A DNA stretch of 13,911 nt, taken from Candidatus Colimorpha enterica (GTDB taxonomy: Bacteria > Bacillota > Clostridia > Oscillospirales > CAG-272). The stretch is from NCBI GenBank assembly GCA_018065475.1, contig JAGHTD010000299.1, forward strand, positions 1 through 13,911, given 5' to 3'. Under the pieces are notes generated by a model, which saw nothing but the letters and a program-made list of their open reading frames with translations, was not told the DNA's origin and made no database searches. Shown here piece by piece: positions 7,117-13,616 of this stretch; the first letter of the stretch is position 1, and every line of letters starts with the position of its first letter. Position numbers and translations under genes: made by a program.

Positions 7117-8106
7117 TTAATTCTGCATCAGAATGAGATCGTTCAGTATTTTTCTTATATCGTCGAGCGTTTTTGCGGCATTGAGATCGGAACGGATCGC
7201 CGACGCGCCTTCAAACGAATGGATATAATACGCCACGCGTCTCCGCCCCTCGAGGACTGCAAGACGCTCGCCCTTGTATTCGGCGGTGAGGGAAAGCTCT
7301 CTCATCGCTTCGCCTGCCGCCTCGGTGACAGTGGGCTCTGCCGGCACTTCTCTGCCTTCGAGAGCGGCGGCGATGTTTTCAAACAGCCAGGGATTTCCGA
7401 GCGCGCCTCTTGCGATCATCAGCCCGTCGCACCCCGTCTCGTTCTTCATCCTTATCGCGTCCGAGGCGGTAAAAATGCCTCCGTTGCCTATGACGGGGAC
7501 GGAGACCGCCTGCTTGACCTTTGCTATCGTTTCGAGATCGACCTCGGGGCCGTACATATCTGCTCTCGTCCTGCCGTGGACGGCGATGAGGTCGGCGCCG
7601 CAGTCCTCGAGCATTTTCGCAAACTCGACGGCGTTTTTGCAGTCCCTCGACCAGCCGGTGCGGATCTTTACCGTGACCGGGACGGACGACGCGCGTTTTG
7701 CGGCTCTGAATATCTTTTCGGCAAGCTCCGGCTTCTTCATAAGGGCGGAGCCCTCGTCGCAGGAGACGATCTTCTTGACGGGACAGCCCATGTTTATGTC
7801 GATCGCCGTCGGGATATTGCCGTCCCTTTCCGCCTGCTCAAGGATAAGGTGAACTGCCCGCTCCATAATGTCCGGCTCGTGTCCGAAAAGCTGGACTGAG
7901 GCGGGAAGCTCGTCCTTTTCGAGCTTTCCGAGTGCGAATGACGAAGCGTCGGAAAACGTCAGCGCCTTCGCGGAGACCATTTCGGTCACCGAATATTCGG
8001 CACCGTGCTCACGGCATATCTGTCTCATCGCCCTGTCGGTATCTCCCGCCATAGGGGCGAGGATAAGGCCGTGCTTCAGGACGGCATTTCCTATCTTTAC
8101 GCTCAT
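7117..8106 (-). CDS. dusB: tRNA-dihydrouridine synthase, DusB type
   Basis: FMN-dependent enzyme reducing specific uridines in tRNA to dihydrouridine. 329 residues, the usual length. Family motifs in order: LAPMAGDTD (16-24), EMVSAKAL, SVQLFGHEP, DINMGCPVKKI with the catalytic Cys, GSALMKKPE, VTVKIRTGW, HGRTRADMY, GNGGI and ARGALGNPW (phosphate/FMN binding). The C-terminal helical tRNA-binding domain ends DDIRKILNDLILMQN. Its ATG overlaps the TGA of mnmE (8103-8106) and there is only a weak upstream GTGGGC, so translation is probably coupled to mnmE. DusB is the best subgroup fit, by length and motif wording. Confidence 0.94.
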   Translation of the reverse strand: MSVKIGNAVLKHGLILAPMAGDTDRAMRQICREHGAEYSVTEMVSAKALTFSDASSFALGKLEKDELPASVQLFGHEPDIMERAVHLILEQAERDGNIPTAIDINMGCPVKKIVSCDEGSALMKKPELAEKIFRAAKRASSVPVTVKIRTGWSRDCKNAVEFAKMLEDCGADLIAVHGRTRADMYGPEVDLETIAKVKQAVSVPVIGNGGIFTASDAIRMKNETGCDGLMIARGALGNPWLFENIAAALEGREVPAEPTVTEAAGEAMRELSLTAEYKGERLAVLEGRRRVAYYIHSFEGASAIRSDLNAAKTLDDIRKILNDLILMQN

Positions 8107-9491
8107 TTGCCCACGCAGAAACGGTGGAAGATCTTGTCGGTGATCTCCTCGGCCGTACCCCTTCCGTCGATCTCGCAGAGGGAGGAATGTGCCTGCTCGA
8201 CGTCGAGGAGCACCATATCCATGGGTGTGCCGGAGTCAAGCGCCTCCCTTGCGTTTTCAAGCGTTTCGAGCGAAGCCGTAAGGCAGGCGTGCTGCCGGGC
8301 GTTTGAAATGACGGGCGTTTGCCCGTAGTCTATCGCTTCCGAGACGAAGAGGGAGGTTATTGCGTCGCGGAGGGTGTCTATCCCTTCGCCGTTCTTTGCG
8401 GATATTCTTACGGGAGTGCCGAACGCGGCGGGGAAAACGTATTTTCCGTCAGTCCCTATGTCGGACTTGTTGAGTATCGGGATGATCTGCCCGCGGGCGT
8501 TTGCGGCAAGGAAGGAGATGAACTCGCTATCCTCGTCGTCCTCGTCTTTGGAACCGTCGAATACGGCGAGGACGAGGCCGTTTTTCCCGAGCTCCTTTAT
8601 CAGTTTTTCGGTGCGTTCGACGCCGAGCTTTTCGACGGTGTCGGAGGTGCCTCTGATCCCCGCCGTGTCGGAAATACGGAGGAAAATGCGCCCGATGTTC
8701 ACCGTTGCGTCAATGGTATCTCTCGTCGTGCCGGGAACGTCGGTGACTATCGCCCTGTCGGTGCCGAGAATGGCGTTGAGAAGTGAGGATTTTCCGGTGT
8801 TCGGCTTTCCGGCGATGACTGTCGGTACGCCTTCGCATACCGCCGATCCGATGCCGTAGGTGTCGGAGAGCTTTTTCATATCGTCAATGACCTCGCCGAG
8901 CTCATAACCGAGCTTTTCGGAGGTCATATCGTTCAGGTCCTCGTCGGGGTAGTCGCTTCTGACGTACGCCTCGGAGAGCAGATCGGTGATCTTTCCGGCG
9001 ATCGAGTCTATCTTTCCCGAAAGCACGCCGTGTGACTGTGCGGCGGCGAGATGTACCTTTTCCTTCGACTCGGCGTCAATGAGATCCATTACCGATTCCG
9101 CCTGCGAAAGCGAAATGTGGCCGTTGAGGAACGCTCTTTTCGTGTATTCGCCGGGGCCTGCCTGTCTTGCGCCTGCCGCAAATATCGCTTCAAGCACCGT
9201 CTGGCATAGGATTATGCCCCCGTGACAGCTTATTTCCACCGTTTCCTCACCGGTGAAGGACTTCGGGGCGCGGAAAACCGTAGCGAGCCCGTCGTCGATA
9301 AGTCCGCTTTTGTCGTATATGTCGCCGTAAACGGCGGCGGAACTGCGGTATTCCGACAGCGCCTTGCCGCTTCTCGGTCTGAAAACCTTTTCGCAGAGAG
9401 CGATCGAGCCCTCACCCGTCACTCTGATAACGGCTATCCCGCCTCTGCCGTAGGGGGTGGAAAGCGCCGCGATAATGTCGTCTGAAATCAT
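8103..9491 (-). CDS. mnmE: tRNA uridine-5-carboxymethylaminomethyl modification GTPase MnmE
   Basis: GTPase that, with MnmG, modifies the wobble uridine (U34) of certain tRNAs. 462 residues. The N-terminal folate-binding domain (TPYGRGGIAVIRVTG; ISCHGGIILCQ; GPGEYTKRAFLNG; LSQAESVMDLIDA) is followed by an embedded G domain with P-loop GKPNTGKS (228-235), TTRDTID (255-261), DTAG (275-278) and NKSD. The C-terminus FCVGK carries the essential Cys of the CxGK motif. All key residues are present. MnmG is not in the window; the genes are often adjacent, but here dusB follows instead. The Shine-Dalgarno is modest (AAGAGAGA). It is transcribed divergently from miaA. Confidence 0.97.
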   Translation of the reverse strand: MISDDIIAALSTPYGRGGIAVIRVTGEGSIALCEKVFRPRSGKALSEYRSSAAVYGDIYDKSGLIDDGLATVFRAPKSFTGEETVEISCHGGIILCQTVLEAIFAAGARQAGPGEYTKRAFLNGHISLSQAESVMDLIDAESKEKVHLAAAQSHGVLSGKIDSIAGKITDLLSEAYVRSDYPDEDLNDMTSEKLGYELGEVIDDMKKLSDTYGIGSAVCEGVPTVIAGKPNTGKSSLLNAILGTDRAIVTDVPGTTRDTIDATVNIGRIFLRISDTAGIRGTSDTVEKLGVERTEKLIKELGKNGLVLAVFDGSKDEDDEDSEFISFLAANARGQIIPILNKSDIGTDGKYVFPAAFGTPVRISAKNGEGIDTLRDAITSLFVSEAIDYGQTPVISNARQHACLTASLETLENAREALDSGTPMDMVLLDVEQAHSSLCEIDGRGTAEEITDKIFHRFCVGK

Positions 9492-9517
9492 GTTGAATCT
9501 CTCTTTCTTTGTATATT

Positions 9518-9546
9518 ATTTTAAGACAAAAACGTCAAAAAGTCAA
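9518..9546 (-). promoter_or_regulatory. Promoter of mnmE-dusB
   Basis: Minus strand: TTGACT (9546-9541), 17-nt spacer, TAAAAT (9523-9518), 26 nt before the mnmE ATG. A second, overlapping candidate (TTGACG, 17 nt, TATACA) sits about 10 nt further downstream. One of the two is likely to be used. Confidence 0.65.
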
Positions 9547-9575
9547 TATCATAATGACGAAGACCCATTATACTA

Positions 9576-9604
9576 TTGAAAAAATAATAAAAAAATGGTA
9601 TAAT
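9576..9604 (+). promoter_or_regulatory. Promoter of miaA
   Basis: TTGAAA (9576-9581), 17-nt spacer, perfect TATAAT (9599-9604). It gives a leader of about 35 nt before the miaA ATG. It is back to back with the mnmE promoter, about 30 bp apart. Confidence 0.85.
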
Positions 9605-9645
9605 ACAGCTTGACAAACCTTGCTTTGCGGAAAGGAGACGGCAGA

Positions 9646-10566
9646 ATGGAAAAAACGAAGATCGTTGCGGTCGTAGGGCCTACGGCGTCGGGCAAGTCCT
9701 CCCTTGCCGTCAGACTTGCAAAACGGATAGACGGGGAGATCATCTCCTGCGACTCCATGCAGATATACAGAGGCATGGATATTGGCACTGCGAAGGTGAC
9801 TGCGGAGGAAGCGGACGGAGTGCCTCATCATCTGATCGACGTAGCAGAGCCGTCGGATCCCTTTTCCTGCTCCGATTACAAGGATCTTGCCGAAAAGGCG
9901 GTAAACGAGATCGTCGGCAGAGGAAAAACGCCGATATTCTGCGGCGGCACCGGGCTTTATCTCGATTCGGTGCTTTCGGTGTCGGATTTTTCGCCGTCGG
10001 TACCCGCAGGGCTCCGCGCCGAGCTTGAAAAAAAGGACGCGGCGGAACTTTGGAATGAGCTTAAATCCGCCGACCCGGAGAGCGCCGACGCCATTCATCC
10101 CAACAACGTCAAAAGGGTGATAAGGGCTCTCGAGATCTATTACGGCACGGGGATCACCAAGACGGAATGGGACAGACGCTCAAAAGAAAGCGAGGGGAGA
10201 TACGATCCGCTCATCATCCGTCTCGAAGCGACGGACAGAGAAGAACTCTATTCCCGCACCGACAGACGCGTGGACGCCATGATGAAGGCGGGGCTCGTCG
10301 ATGAATGCAGGTCGCTTGCCCTCAAACCGGAATACACGGCGGCGCAGGCGATCGGCTATAAGGAGATATACGCGTATCTTGACGGCAGTCTCACGCTCGA
10401 TGAGGCGGTTGAGCTTCTGAAAAAGAACACCCGCAACTACGCAAAACGGCAGATCACGTGGTTCAAACGCTACAAGGACGCCCTTCCGGTCGGTATCGGA
10501 GAAGCCGATTCGCCCGAAATATTTGAAAACATTGTAAATATTGTAAAAAAGCACTTATCATATTGA
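9646..10566 (+). CDS. miaA: tRNA dimethylallyltransferase MiaA
   Basis: Transfers the dimethylallyl group from DMAPP to A37 of tRNAs reading UNN codons. 306 residues. P-loop GPTASGKS (11-18), then DSMQIYRGMDIGTAK with the catalytic Asp (36), HHLIDV, CGGTGLY, NDVKR-type NNVKRVIRALE, the RTDRRVDAMMKAGLVDE segment, QAIGYKEI and the C-terminal KKNTRNYAKRQITWF tRNA-contact motif. An in-frame ATG lies 36 nt upstream at 9610, but the start at 9646 has GGAAAGGAG at the right distance, lies 42 nt past the -10 box, and gives the normal N-terminus just before the P-loop, so I chose it. Usual family length. Confidence 0.96.
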   Translation: MEKTKIVAVVGPTASGKSSLAVRLAKRIDGEIISCDSMQIYRGMDIGTAKVTAEEADGVPHHLIDVAEPSDPFSCSDYKDLAEKAVNEIVGRGKTPIFCGGTGLYLDSVLSVSDFSPSVPAGLRAELEKKDAAELWNELKSADPESADAIHPNNVKRVIRALEIYYGTGITKTEWDRRSKESEGRYDPLIIRLEATDREELYSRTDRRVDAMMKAGLVDECRSLALKPEYTAAQAIGYKEIYAYLDGSLTLDEAVELLKKNTRNYAKRQITWFKRYKDALPVGIGEADSPEIFENIVNIVKKHLSY

Positions 10567-10583
10567 GCAAAAAGTGATATAAT
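10555..10583 (+). promoter_or_regulatory. Promoter upstream of the HlyD-like gene
   Basis: Perfect TATAAT (10578-10583) with an extended -10 (TGATATAAT). The -35 is weak (TTATCA, 10555-10560, 17-nt spacer) and lies inside the miaA end. No terminator separates miaA from this point, so the downstream genes may be read from both promoters. Confidence 0.6.
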
Positions 10584-10615
10584 AATAAATACACGATCTG
10601 AAAGGAGGACGCACG

Positions 10616-11875
10616 GTGGATCTTACATATCTCAAAGGCATTGCAAAATACATAGTTTCTGCCATTCTGTCACTTGTGATCGTCCTTTACATCGTGTATC
10701 ACATCACGGGCGGCTTCACCCCCGCCATCGAGACGTCGAAGGCGCTCTATACGACCGCCGAGGAAACGCTGTCCGCCACCGCGATCATCATGCGCAACGA
10801 GCAGATCGTCTATTCGACGACGAAGGGCAACGTGAACTATCTTAAAAGCGACGGTATCAAGGTCGCAACTGGTATTCAGGTCGCCGAAATATTCTCGTCC
10901 GCAGACTCCGAGTCGCTTTGTTCGCAGATAATCGCTCTCAATAAGCAGATCTCGCTTCTCGAATCGAGCAATATGTCGGATACCGAGCGTCATACCGATA
11001 CGGCATCCACCGACGAGAAGATCAGCACCGACCTCTACGACTTCATCGACTACGCCTCGCGCGGAAATATGTCTTCCTCGCTCATCACGCAGGAAAGTCT
11101 CCTCATAAATATGAACAAGCGCAGGATAATCACCAAGAGCATTTCGGGTTACAGCGATACGATCTCGATGCTCAAAGAGCAGAGAGAGAGTCTCTACAAC
11201 GCCCTTTCCTCACAGCCGGCTTCCGTATATGCCAACAATACCGGCTACTTCTATTCTTACGTTGACGGATACGAGGATATTTATACGAGCAACAATATTT
11301 CGCTTCTGACTTACGACGATTTCGAGTCGTTCAAGAATGAAGAGCCCGACGATTTCAGCAGTACCGGCTTCGGTTATCCCGTCGGAAAGCTCGTCACCGA
11401 CTATATGTGGTATATCGCCTGCGAGATCGACCTGTCGGTACTCCATAACTTCGAGACCGACCACTATTACGACGTGAGATTCCCGCAGAACAACGACGCC
11501 ACGGTGAATATGTACCTTTACAGAATACTGTACGAGGTCGATTCGTCCTCGGCTATTCTCATATTCAGGGCGACGGATCTGCCCGAAAACTTCAGTTACG
11601 CGCGCAATCAGACGGTGCAGATCGTCCAGAAAACCTATACCGGCTACCGTATTCCTTCGTCTTCTCTGCATATTGTATCGGGAAGACAGGGTGTTTATAC
11701 CCTCAAGGGAACGAAGGTCAATTTCAAGTTCGTTGAGCCGATCTTCGAGTACGACGGTTACTTCATCGTCAAAGAGAGAGGCGGTTCGGCTGCCAACCGC
11801 GCCGACTGGCTCGCCAAAAACGATTTGGTTATTACGAAAGGCAAGGATCTTTATGACGGAAAGATCGTTCAGTGA
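10616..11875 (+). CDS. HlyD-like membrane-anchored adaptor protein
   Basis: Membrane-fusion-like protein of the type often annotated in Clostridia as an 'HlyD family efflux adaptor'. 419 residues. One N-terminal membrane segment (about 11-33) and an extracytoplasmic body. A lipoyl-like/barrel-sandwich segment is seen at 65-93 (TKGNVNYLKSDGIKVATGIQVAEIF), followed by a short amphipathic helix (about 97-118) where canonical HlyD proteins have a long hairpin, a Tyr/Asp/Ser-rich middle, and a C-terminal beta part with GYRIPSSSLHIVSGRQGVY ending KGKDLYDGKIVQ. The start is GTG behind AAAGGAGG at 7 nt. No ABC transporter or outer-membrane partner is nearby. From family experience this gene commonly sits beside yggS and sepF in Clostridia, suggesting an envelope or division-linked role, but function is unknown. 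It overlaps yggS by 23 nt. Confidence 0.8.
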   Translation: MDLTYLKGIAKYIVSAILSLVIVLYIVYHITGGFTPAIETSKALYTTAEETLSATAIIMRNEQIVYSTTKGNVNYLKSDGIKVATGIQVAEIFSSADSESLCSQIIALNKQISLLESSNMSDTERHTDTASTDEKISTDLYDFIDYASRGNMSSSLITQESLLINMNKRRIITKSISGYSDTISMLKEQRESLYNALSSQPASVYANNTGYFYSYVDGYEDIYTSNNISLLTYDDFESFKNEEPDDFSSTGFGYPVGKLVTDYMWYIACEIDLSVLHNFETDHYYDVRFPQNNDATVNMYLYRILYEVDSSSAILIFRATDLPENFSYARNQTVQIVQKTYTGYRIPSSSLHIVSGRQGVYTLKGTKVNFKFVEPIFEYDGYFIVKERGGSAANRADWLAKNDLVITKGKDLYDGKIVQ

Positions 11876-12572
11876 CCGAGAGATCGGGGAGTTTGACAAA
11901 GAAGCGATAGCGGCAGCGGTCAGAGAGACGGTCGCACTTGCCGACAGATACGGCGCAAAGGTCGTTTCCGCAACGAAGACCGTCCCCGTCGAGATAATCA
12001 ACTTTGCTTTTGCAAACGGTCTCCGCTATATGGGCGAGAACAAGGTGCAGGAGCTTATGGATAAGTACGACCGCCTTGACGCAAAGCCCGAAATGATTCA
12101 TTTCATCGGTCAGCTTCAGACCAACAAGGTGAAATATATCGTAGGAAAGGTGTCGCTCATCCATTCTCTCGACAGTCTGAAGCTCGCAAAAGAGATCTCC
12201 GTCCGCTCGAAGGCGAAGGGAATAGTCACCGACTGCCTTTGTGAGATAAACATTGCCGACGAGGACAGCAAGGGCGGAATCGCCAAGGATGACGCCGAGG
12301 CGTTCATCACCGAAGCGTCGAAGCTTGACGGAATAAGGATCGTCGGGCTTATGTCGATAGGTCCTCACCTCGAAAATGAAAGCGATTACGTCCCGTTCTT
12401 CACCGAGATCTCGGGGCTTTTCAAAGACCTTTCTGGGAAGGGACTGCTCGGCTCAAAGCCGGAGCTCAGTCTCGGAATGTCGGACAACTACCGCCTCGCG
12501 CTCGAATACGGCGCAACGATCATCCGCCCGGGAACCGCTCTCTTCGGCAGAAGAAAGTACCCCGTAAAATAA
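11853..12572 (+). CDS. yggS: YggS/YlmE-family pyridoxal phosphate homeostasis protein
   Basis: PLP-binding protein with an alanine-racemase-like barrel and no established reaction; it affects vitamin B6 and amino-acid balance in cells. 239 residues. PLP lysine K42 in SATKTVPVE; then GLRYMGENKVQEL, HFIGQLQTNKVK, LCEINIADEDSKGG, GLMSIGP, and the phosphate-binding end LGMSDNYRLALEYGATIIRPGTALFG. The frame is open back to 11673 but that portion is out-of-frame overlap with the HlyD-like gene. The ATG at 11853 has AAGGA 5 nt upstream and gives a normal length, although its N-terminus overlaps the preceding gene by 23 nt, implying coupling. The tRNA gene follows only 8 nt after the stop, so they probably share a transcript. 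Confidence 0.94.
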   Translation: MTERSFSDREIGEFDKEAIAAAVRETVALADRYGAKVVSATKTVPVEIINFAFANGLRYMGENKVQELMDKYDRLDAKPEMIHFIGQLQTNKVKYIVGKVSLIHSLDSLKLAKEISVRSKAKGIVTDCLCEINIADEDSKGGIAKDDAEAFITEASKLDGIRIVGLMSIGPHLENESDYVPFFTEISGLFKDLSGKGLLGSKPELSLGMSDNYRLALEYGATIIRPGTALFGRRKYPVK

Positions 12573-12580
12573 GTTAATCA

Positions 12581-12657
12581 CCGCTCTTAGCTCAGCTGGA
12601 TAGAGTATCAGATTCCGATTCTGAGGGCCACAGGTTCGAATCCTGCAGAGCGGGCCA
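12581..12657 (+). tRNA. tRNA-Arg (anticodon CCG)
   Basis: 77 nt with encoded CCA. Acceptor stem CCGCTCT/AGAGCGG is fully paired; D arm GCTC/GAGT (one G-U); anticodon stem TCAGA/TCTGA with loop TTCCGAT, anticodon CCG at 12615-12617, reading CGG; T loop TTCGAAT; discriminator G then CCA at 12655-12657. The T stem (ACAGG/CCTGC) has an A-C mismatch at its first pair (12630/12646). The gene lies 8 nt after yggS and directly before a long terminator hairpin and the accessory region. Confidence 0.93.
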
Positions 12658-12660
12658 ACC

Positions 12661-12703
12661 AAAACAGAACATTTGTCAGTAGACAAATGTTCTGTTTTCG
12701 TTT
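12661..12703 (+). terminator. Long-stem terminator after tRNA-Arg
   Basis: A perfect 17-bp inverted repeat (12661-12677 and 12682-12698, loop AGTA) whose right arm ends CTGTTTT, then CGTTT. It begins 3 nt after the tRNA CCA. Its apex TTTGTC-N4-GACAAA is shared with the terminator at 13573-13607, so it may belong to the hairpin-array module instead of, or as well as, being the ancestral terminator. Confidence 0.75.
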
Positions 12704-12705
12704 AT

Positions 12706-12922
12706 CCAAGCCGCAGGCTTGGTATATCACCAAAGGCGGCTCGCCGCCTTTGTATCTCATCACGGCGTTAGCCGTGTATATCATCACACCGTAGGTGTGT
12801 ATAAATCCCCTGCGGCTTGATGAGATACAGCCCTTACGGGCTGATGATATACAACACTTCGTGTTGATGAAATACAAGGCTTCGCCTTGATTTGATGCTT
12901 AATTCATTAGGTGCGAAGCACC
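12706..12922. repeat. Hairpin array 1: eight short hairpins plus one half-hairpin, conserved 8-nt linkers
   Basis: Consecutive perfect stems with 2-4 nt loops: 12706-12722 (CCAAGCC/GGCTTGG), 12731-12752 (CAAAGGCGGC), 12761-12776 (CACGGC), 12785-12799 (CACACC), a half unit at 12808-12819 (TGCGGCTTG with no matching left arm), 12828-12843 (CAGCCC), 12852-12866 (CAACAC), 12875-12889 (CAAGGC), and a looser one at 12910-12922 (GGTGC). Linkers are exactly 8 nt: TATATCAC, TATCTCAT, TATATCAT, TATAAATC before the half unit; ATGAGATA, ATGATATA, ATGAAATA after it, which is the reverse-complement form. The stretch between the tRNA terminator and the deaminase promoter holds no credible ORF. Not a CRISPR array: the stems vary while structure and linkers are kept. 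Confidence 0.9.
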
Positions 12923-12981
12923 GTCTTTGTTATGATTTCCGTCACCAGTCGGAACCCGAGGGCTTTTTTGCGCAAAACTGG

Positions 12982-13010
12982 TTGAAAAGTTCACGAAATT
13001 GTGTTATAAT
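12982..13010 (+). promoter_or_regulatory. Promoter of the deaminase gene
   Basis: TTGAAA (12982-12987), 17-nt spacer, perfect TATAAT (13005-13010) with an extended -10 (TGTTATAAT). The start point falls near 13017, about 30 nt before the ATG. The deaminase gene therefore carries its own expression signal and does not depend on the host operon. Confidence 0.85.
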
Positions 13011-13047
13011 AAGTTTGACAAATCTGAATTTGATGGAGGAAGTAACA

Positions 13048-13440
13048 ATGGATAATAAATGGACAGAATTATATAATGCAGCAAAAGCAGTGCAGAATGG
13101 AAGAGAGATTTCTGACAGAGTATGGGCAGGAGGAGTTGCAGCAGCTATCGAATCTGAAAGTGGAAAGATATATGTAGGAGTTTGTGTTGATACTTGTTCA
13201 ACACTTGGAATTTGTGCCGAGAGAAATGCGATATTTAATATGATTACAAATGGAGAGCATAAGATTAAACGCGTATTAGCAATAATGTCAGATGGTAAGA
13301 CGGGGGCCCCTTGTGGAGCCTGTAGAGAATTAATGACACAGCTTACTCCAGGGAAATATCATGATATTGAAATTATGTTAGATTATGAAAACGGAAAAAT
13401 TGTAACTTTAGGTGAGCTTACCCCTGAATGGTGGATTTAG
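13048..13440 (+). CDS. Cytidine deaminase-fold nucleoside deaminase, AT-rich
   Basis: Small zinc-dependent deaminase of the cytidine deaminase superfamily. 130 residues, normal for a homotetrameric CDA or a blasticidin-S-deaminase-like enzyme. Zinc site: C56-A-E58 in GICAERNAIF, and P88-C89-G-A-C92 in GAPCGACREL, with E58 as proton shuttle. C-terminus GELTPEWWI. Substrate cannot be read from sequence: cytidine/deoxycytidine salvage and detoxification of a nucleoside antibiotic are both possible. The frame is open from 12892, but ATG 13048 has GGAGG 8 nt upstream and follows the promoter. Codon use is strikingly AT-ending (AAA, TTA, ATA, GAA), unlike every other gene here. With its own promoter, terminator and flanking hairpin arrays it looks like an acquired cassette. 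Confidence 0.88.
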   Translation: MDNKWTELYNAAKAVQNGREISDRVWAGGVAAAIESESGKIYVGVCVDTCSTLGICAERNAIFNMITNGEHKIKRVLAIMSDGKTGAPCGACRELMTQLTPGKYHDIEIMLDYENGKIVTLGELTPEWWI

Positions 13441-13466
13441 CAATAAATGATCGATTATTTGCTAAA
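13436..13466 (+). other. Imperfect hairpin over the deaminase stop codon
   Basis: TTTAGCAA (13436-13443) is matched by TTGCTAAA (13459-13466), with further partial AT pairing inside. It spans the TAG stop. Possible 3' mRNA stem or remnant of an element end. No U-run follows. Confidence 0.45.
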
Positions 13467-13510
13467 TCAAGAGTAGGCAAAATCCCAGTTTGTCGAGCAG
13501 GCAGGCTCGC

Positions 13511-13556
13511 GTACCTTTTGGTCAGTTTTAGCTTGAAAATGTACCTTTTGGTCAGT
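13511..13556. repeat. 16-bp direct repeat, two copies, 30-bp period
   Basis: GTACCTTTTGGTCAGT occurs exactly at 13511-13526 and 13541-13556, with TTTAGCTTGAAAAT between. A small hairpin (CGAGC/GCTCG, 13494-13509) lies just before the first copy. The stretch 13441-13800 has no credible gene: it holds the stop-codon hairpin, these repeats, the terminator and hairpin array 2. Role unknown. Confidence 0.85.
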
Positions 13557-13572
13557 CTATCACAACAAAAAT

Positions 13573-13607
13573 GTCCCTTTTGTCGTAAGACAAAAGGGAC
13601 TTTTTTT
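13573..13607 (+). terminator. Terminator downstream of the deaminase
   Basis: Perfect 12-bp stem GTCCCTTTTGTC (13573-13584), loop GTAA, GACAAAAGGGAC (13589-13600), followed by seven T. The apex resembles that of the tRNA terminator, and like it, it immediately precedes a hairpin array. Confidence 0.93.
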
Positions 13608-13616
13608 GAATGATGT

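Noticed and set aside
11210..12001. Minus-strand 263-codon frame opposite the HlyD-like gene
   Set aside because: It spans two plus-strand genes with better signals (ribosome binding sites, membrane helix, YggS motifs), so it is a shadow frame.
12608..12877. Minus-strand 89-codon frame across tRNA and array 1
   Set aside because: It is composed of tRNA complement and hairpin repeats; no start signal and no protein-like composition.
12952..12971. Possible terminator CCCGAGGGCTTTTTTG upstream of the deaminase
   Set aside because: The stem would be only three pairs around a 2-nt loop, which is too small, despite the T-run.
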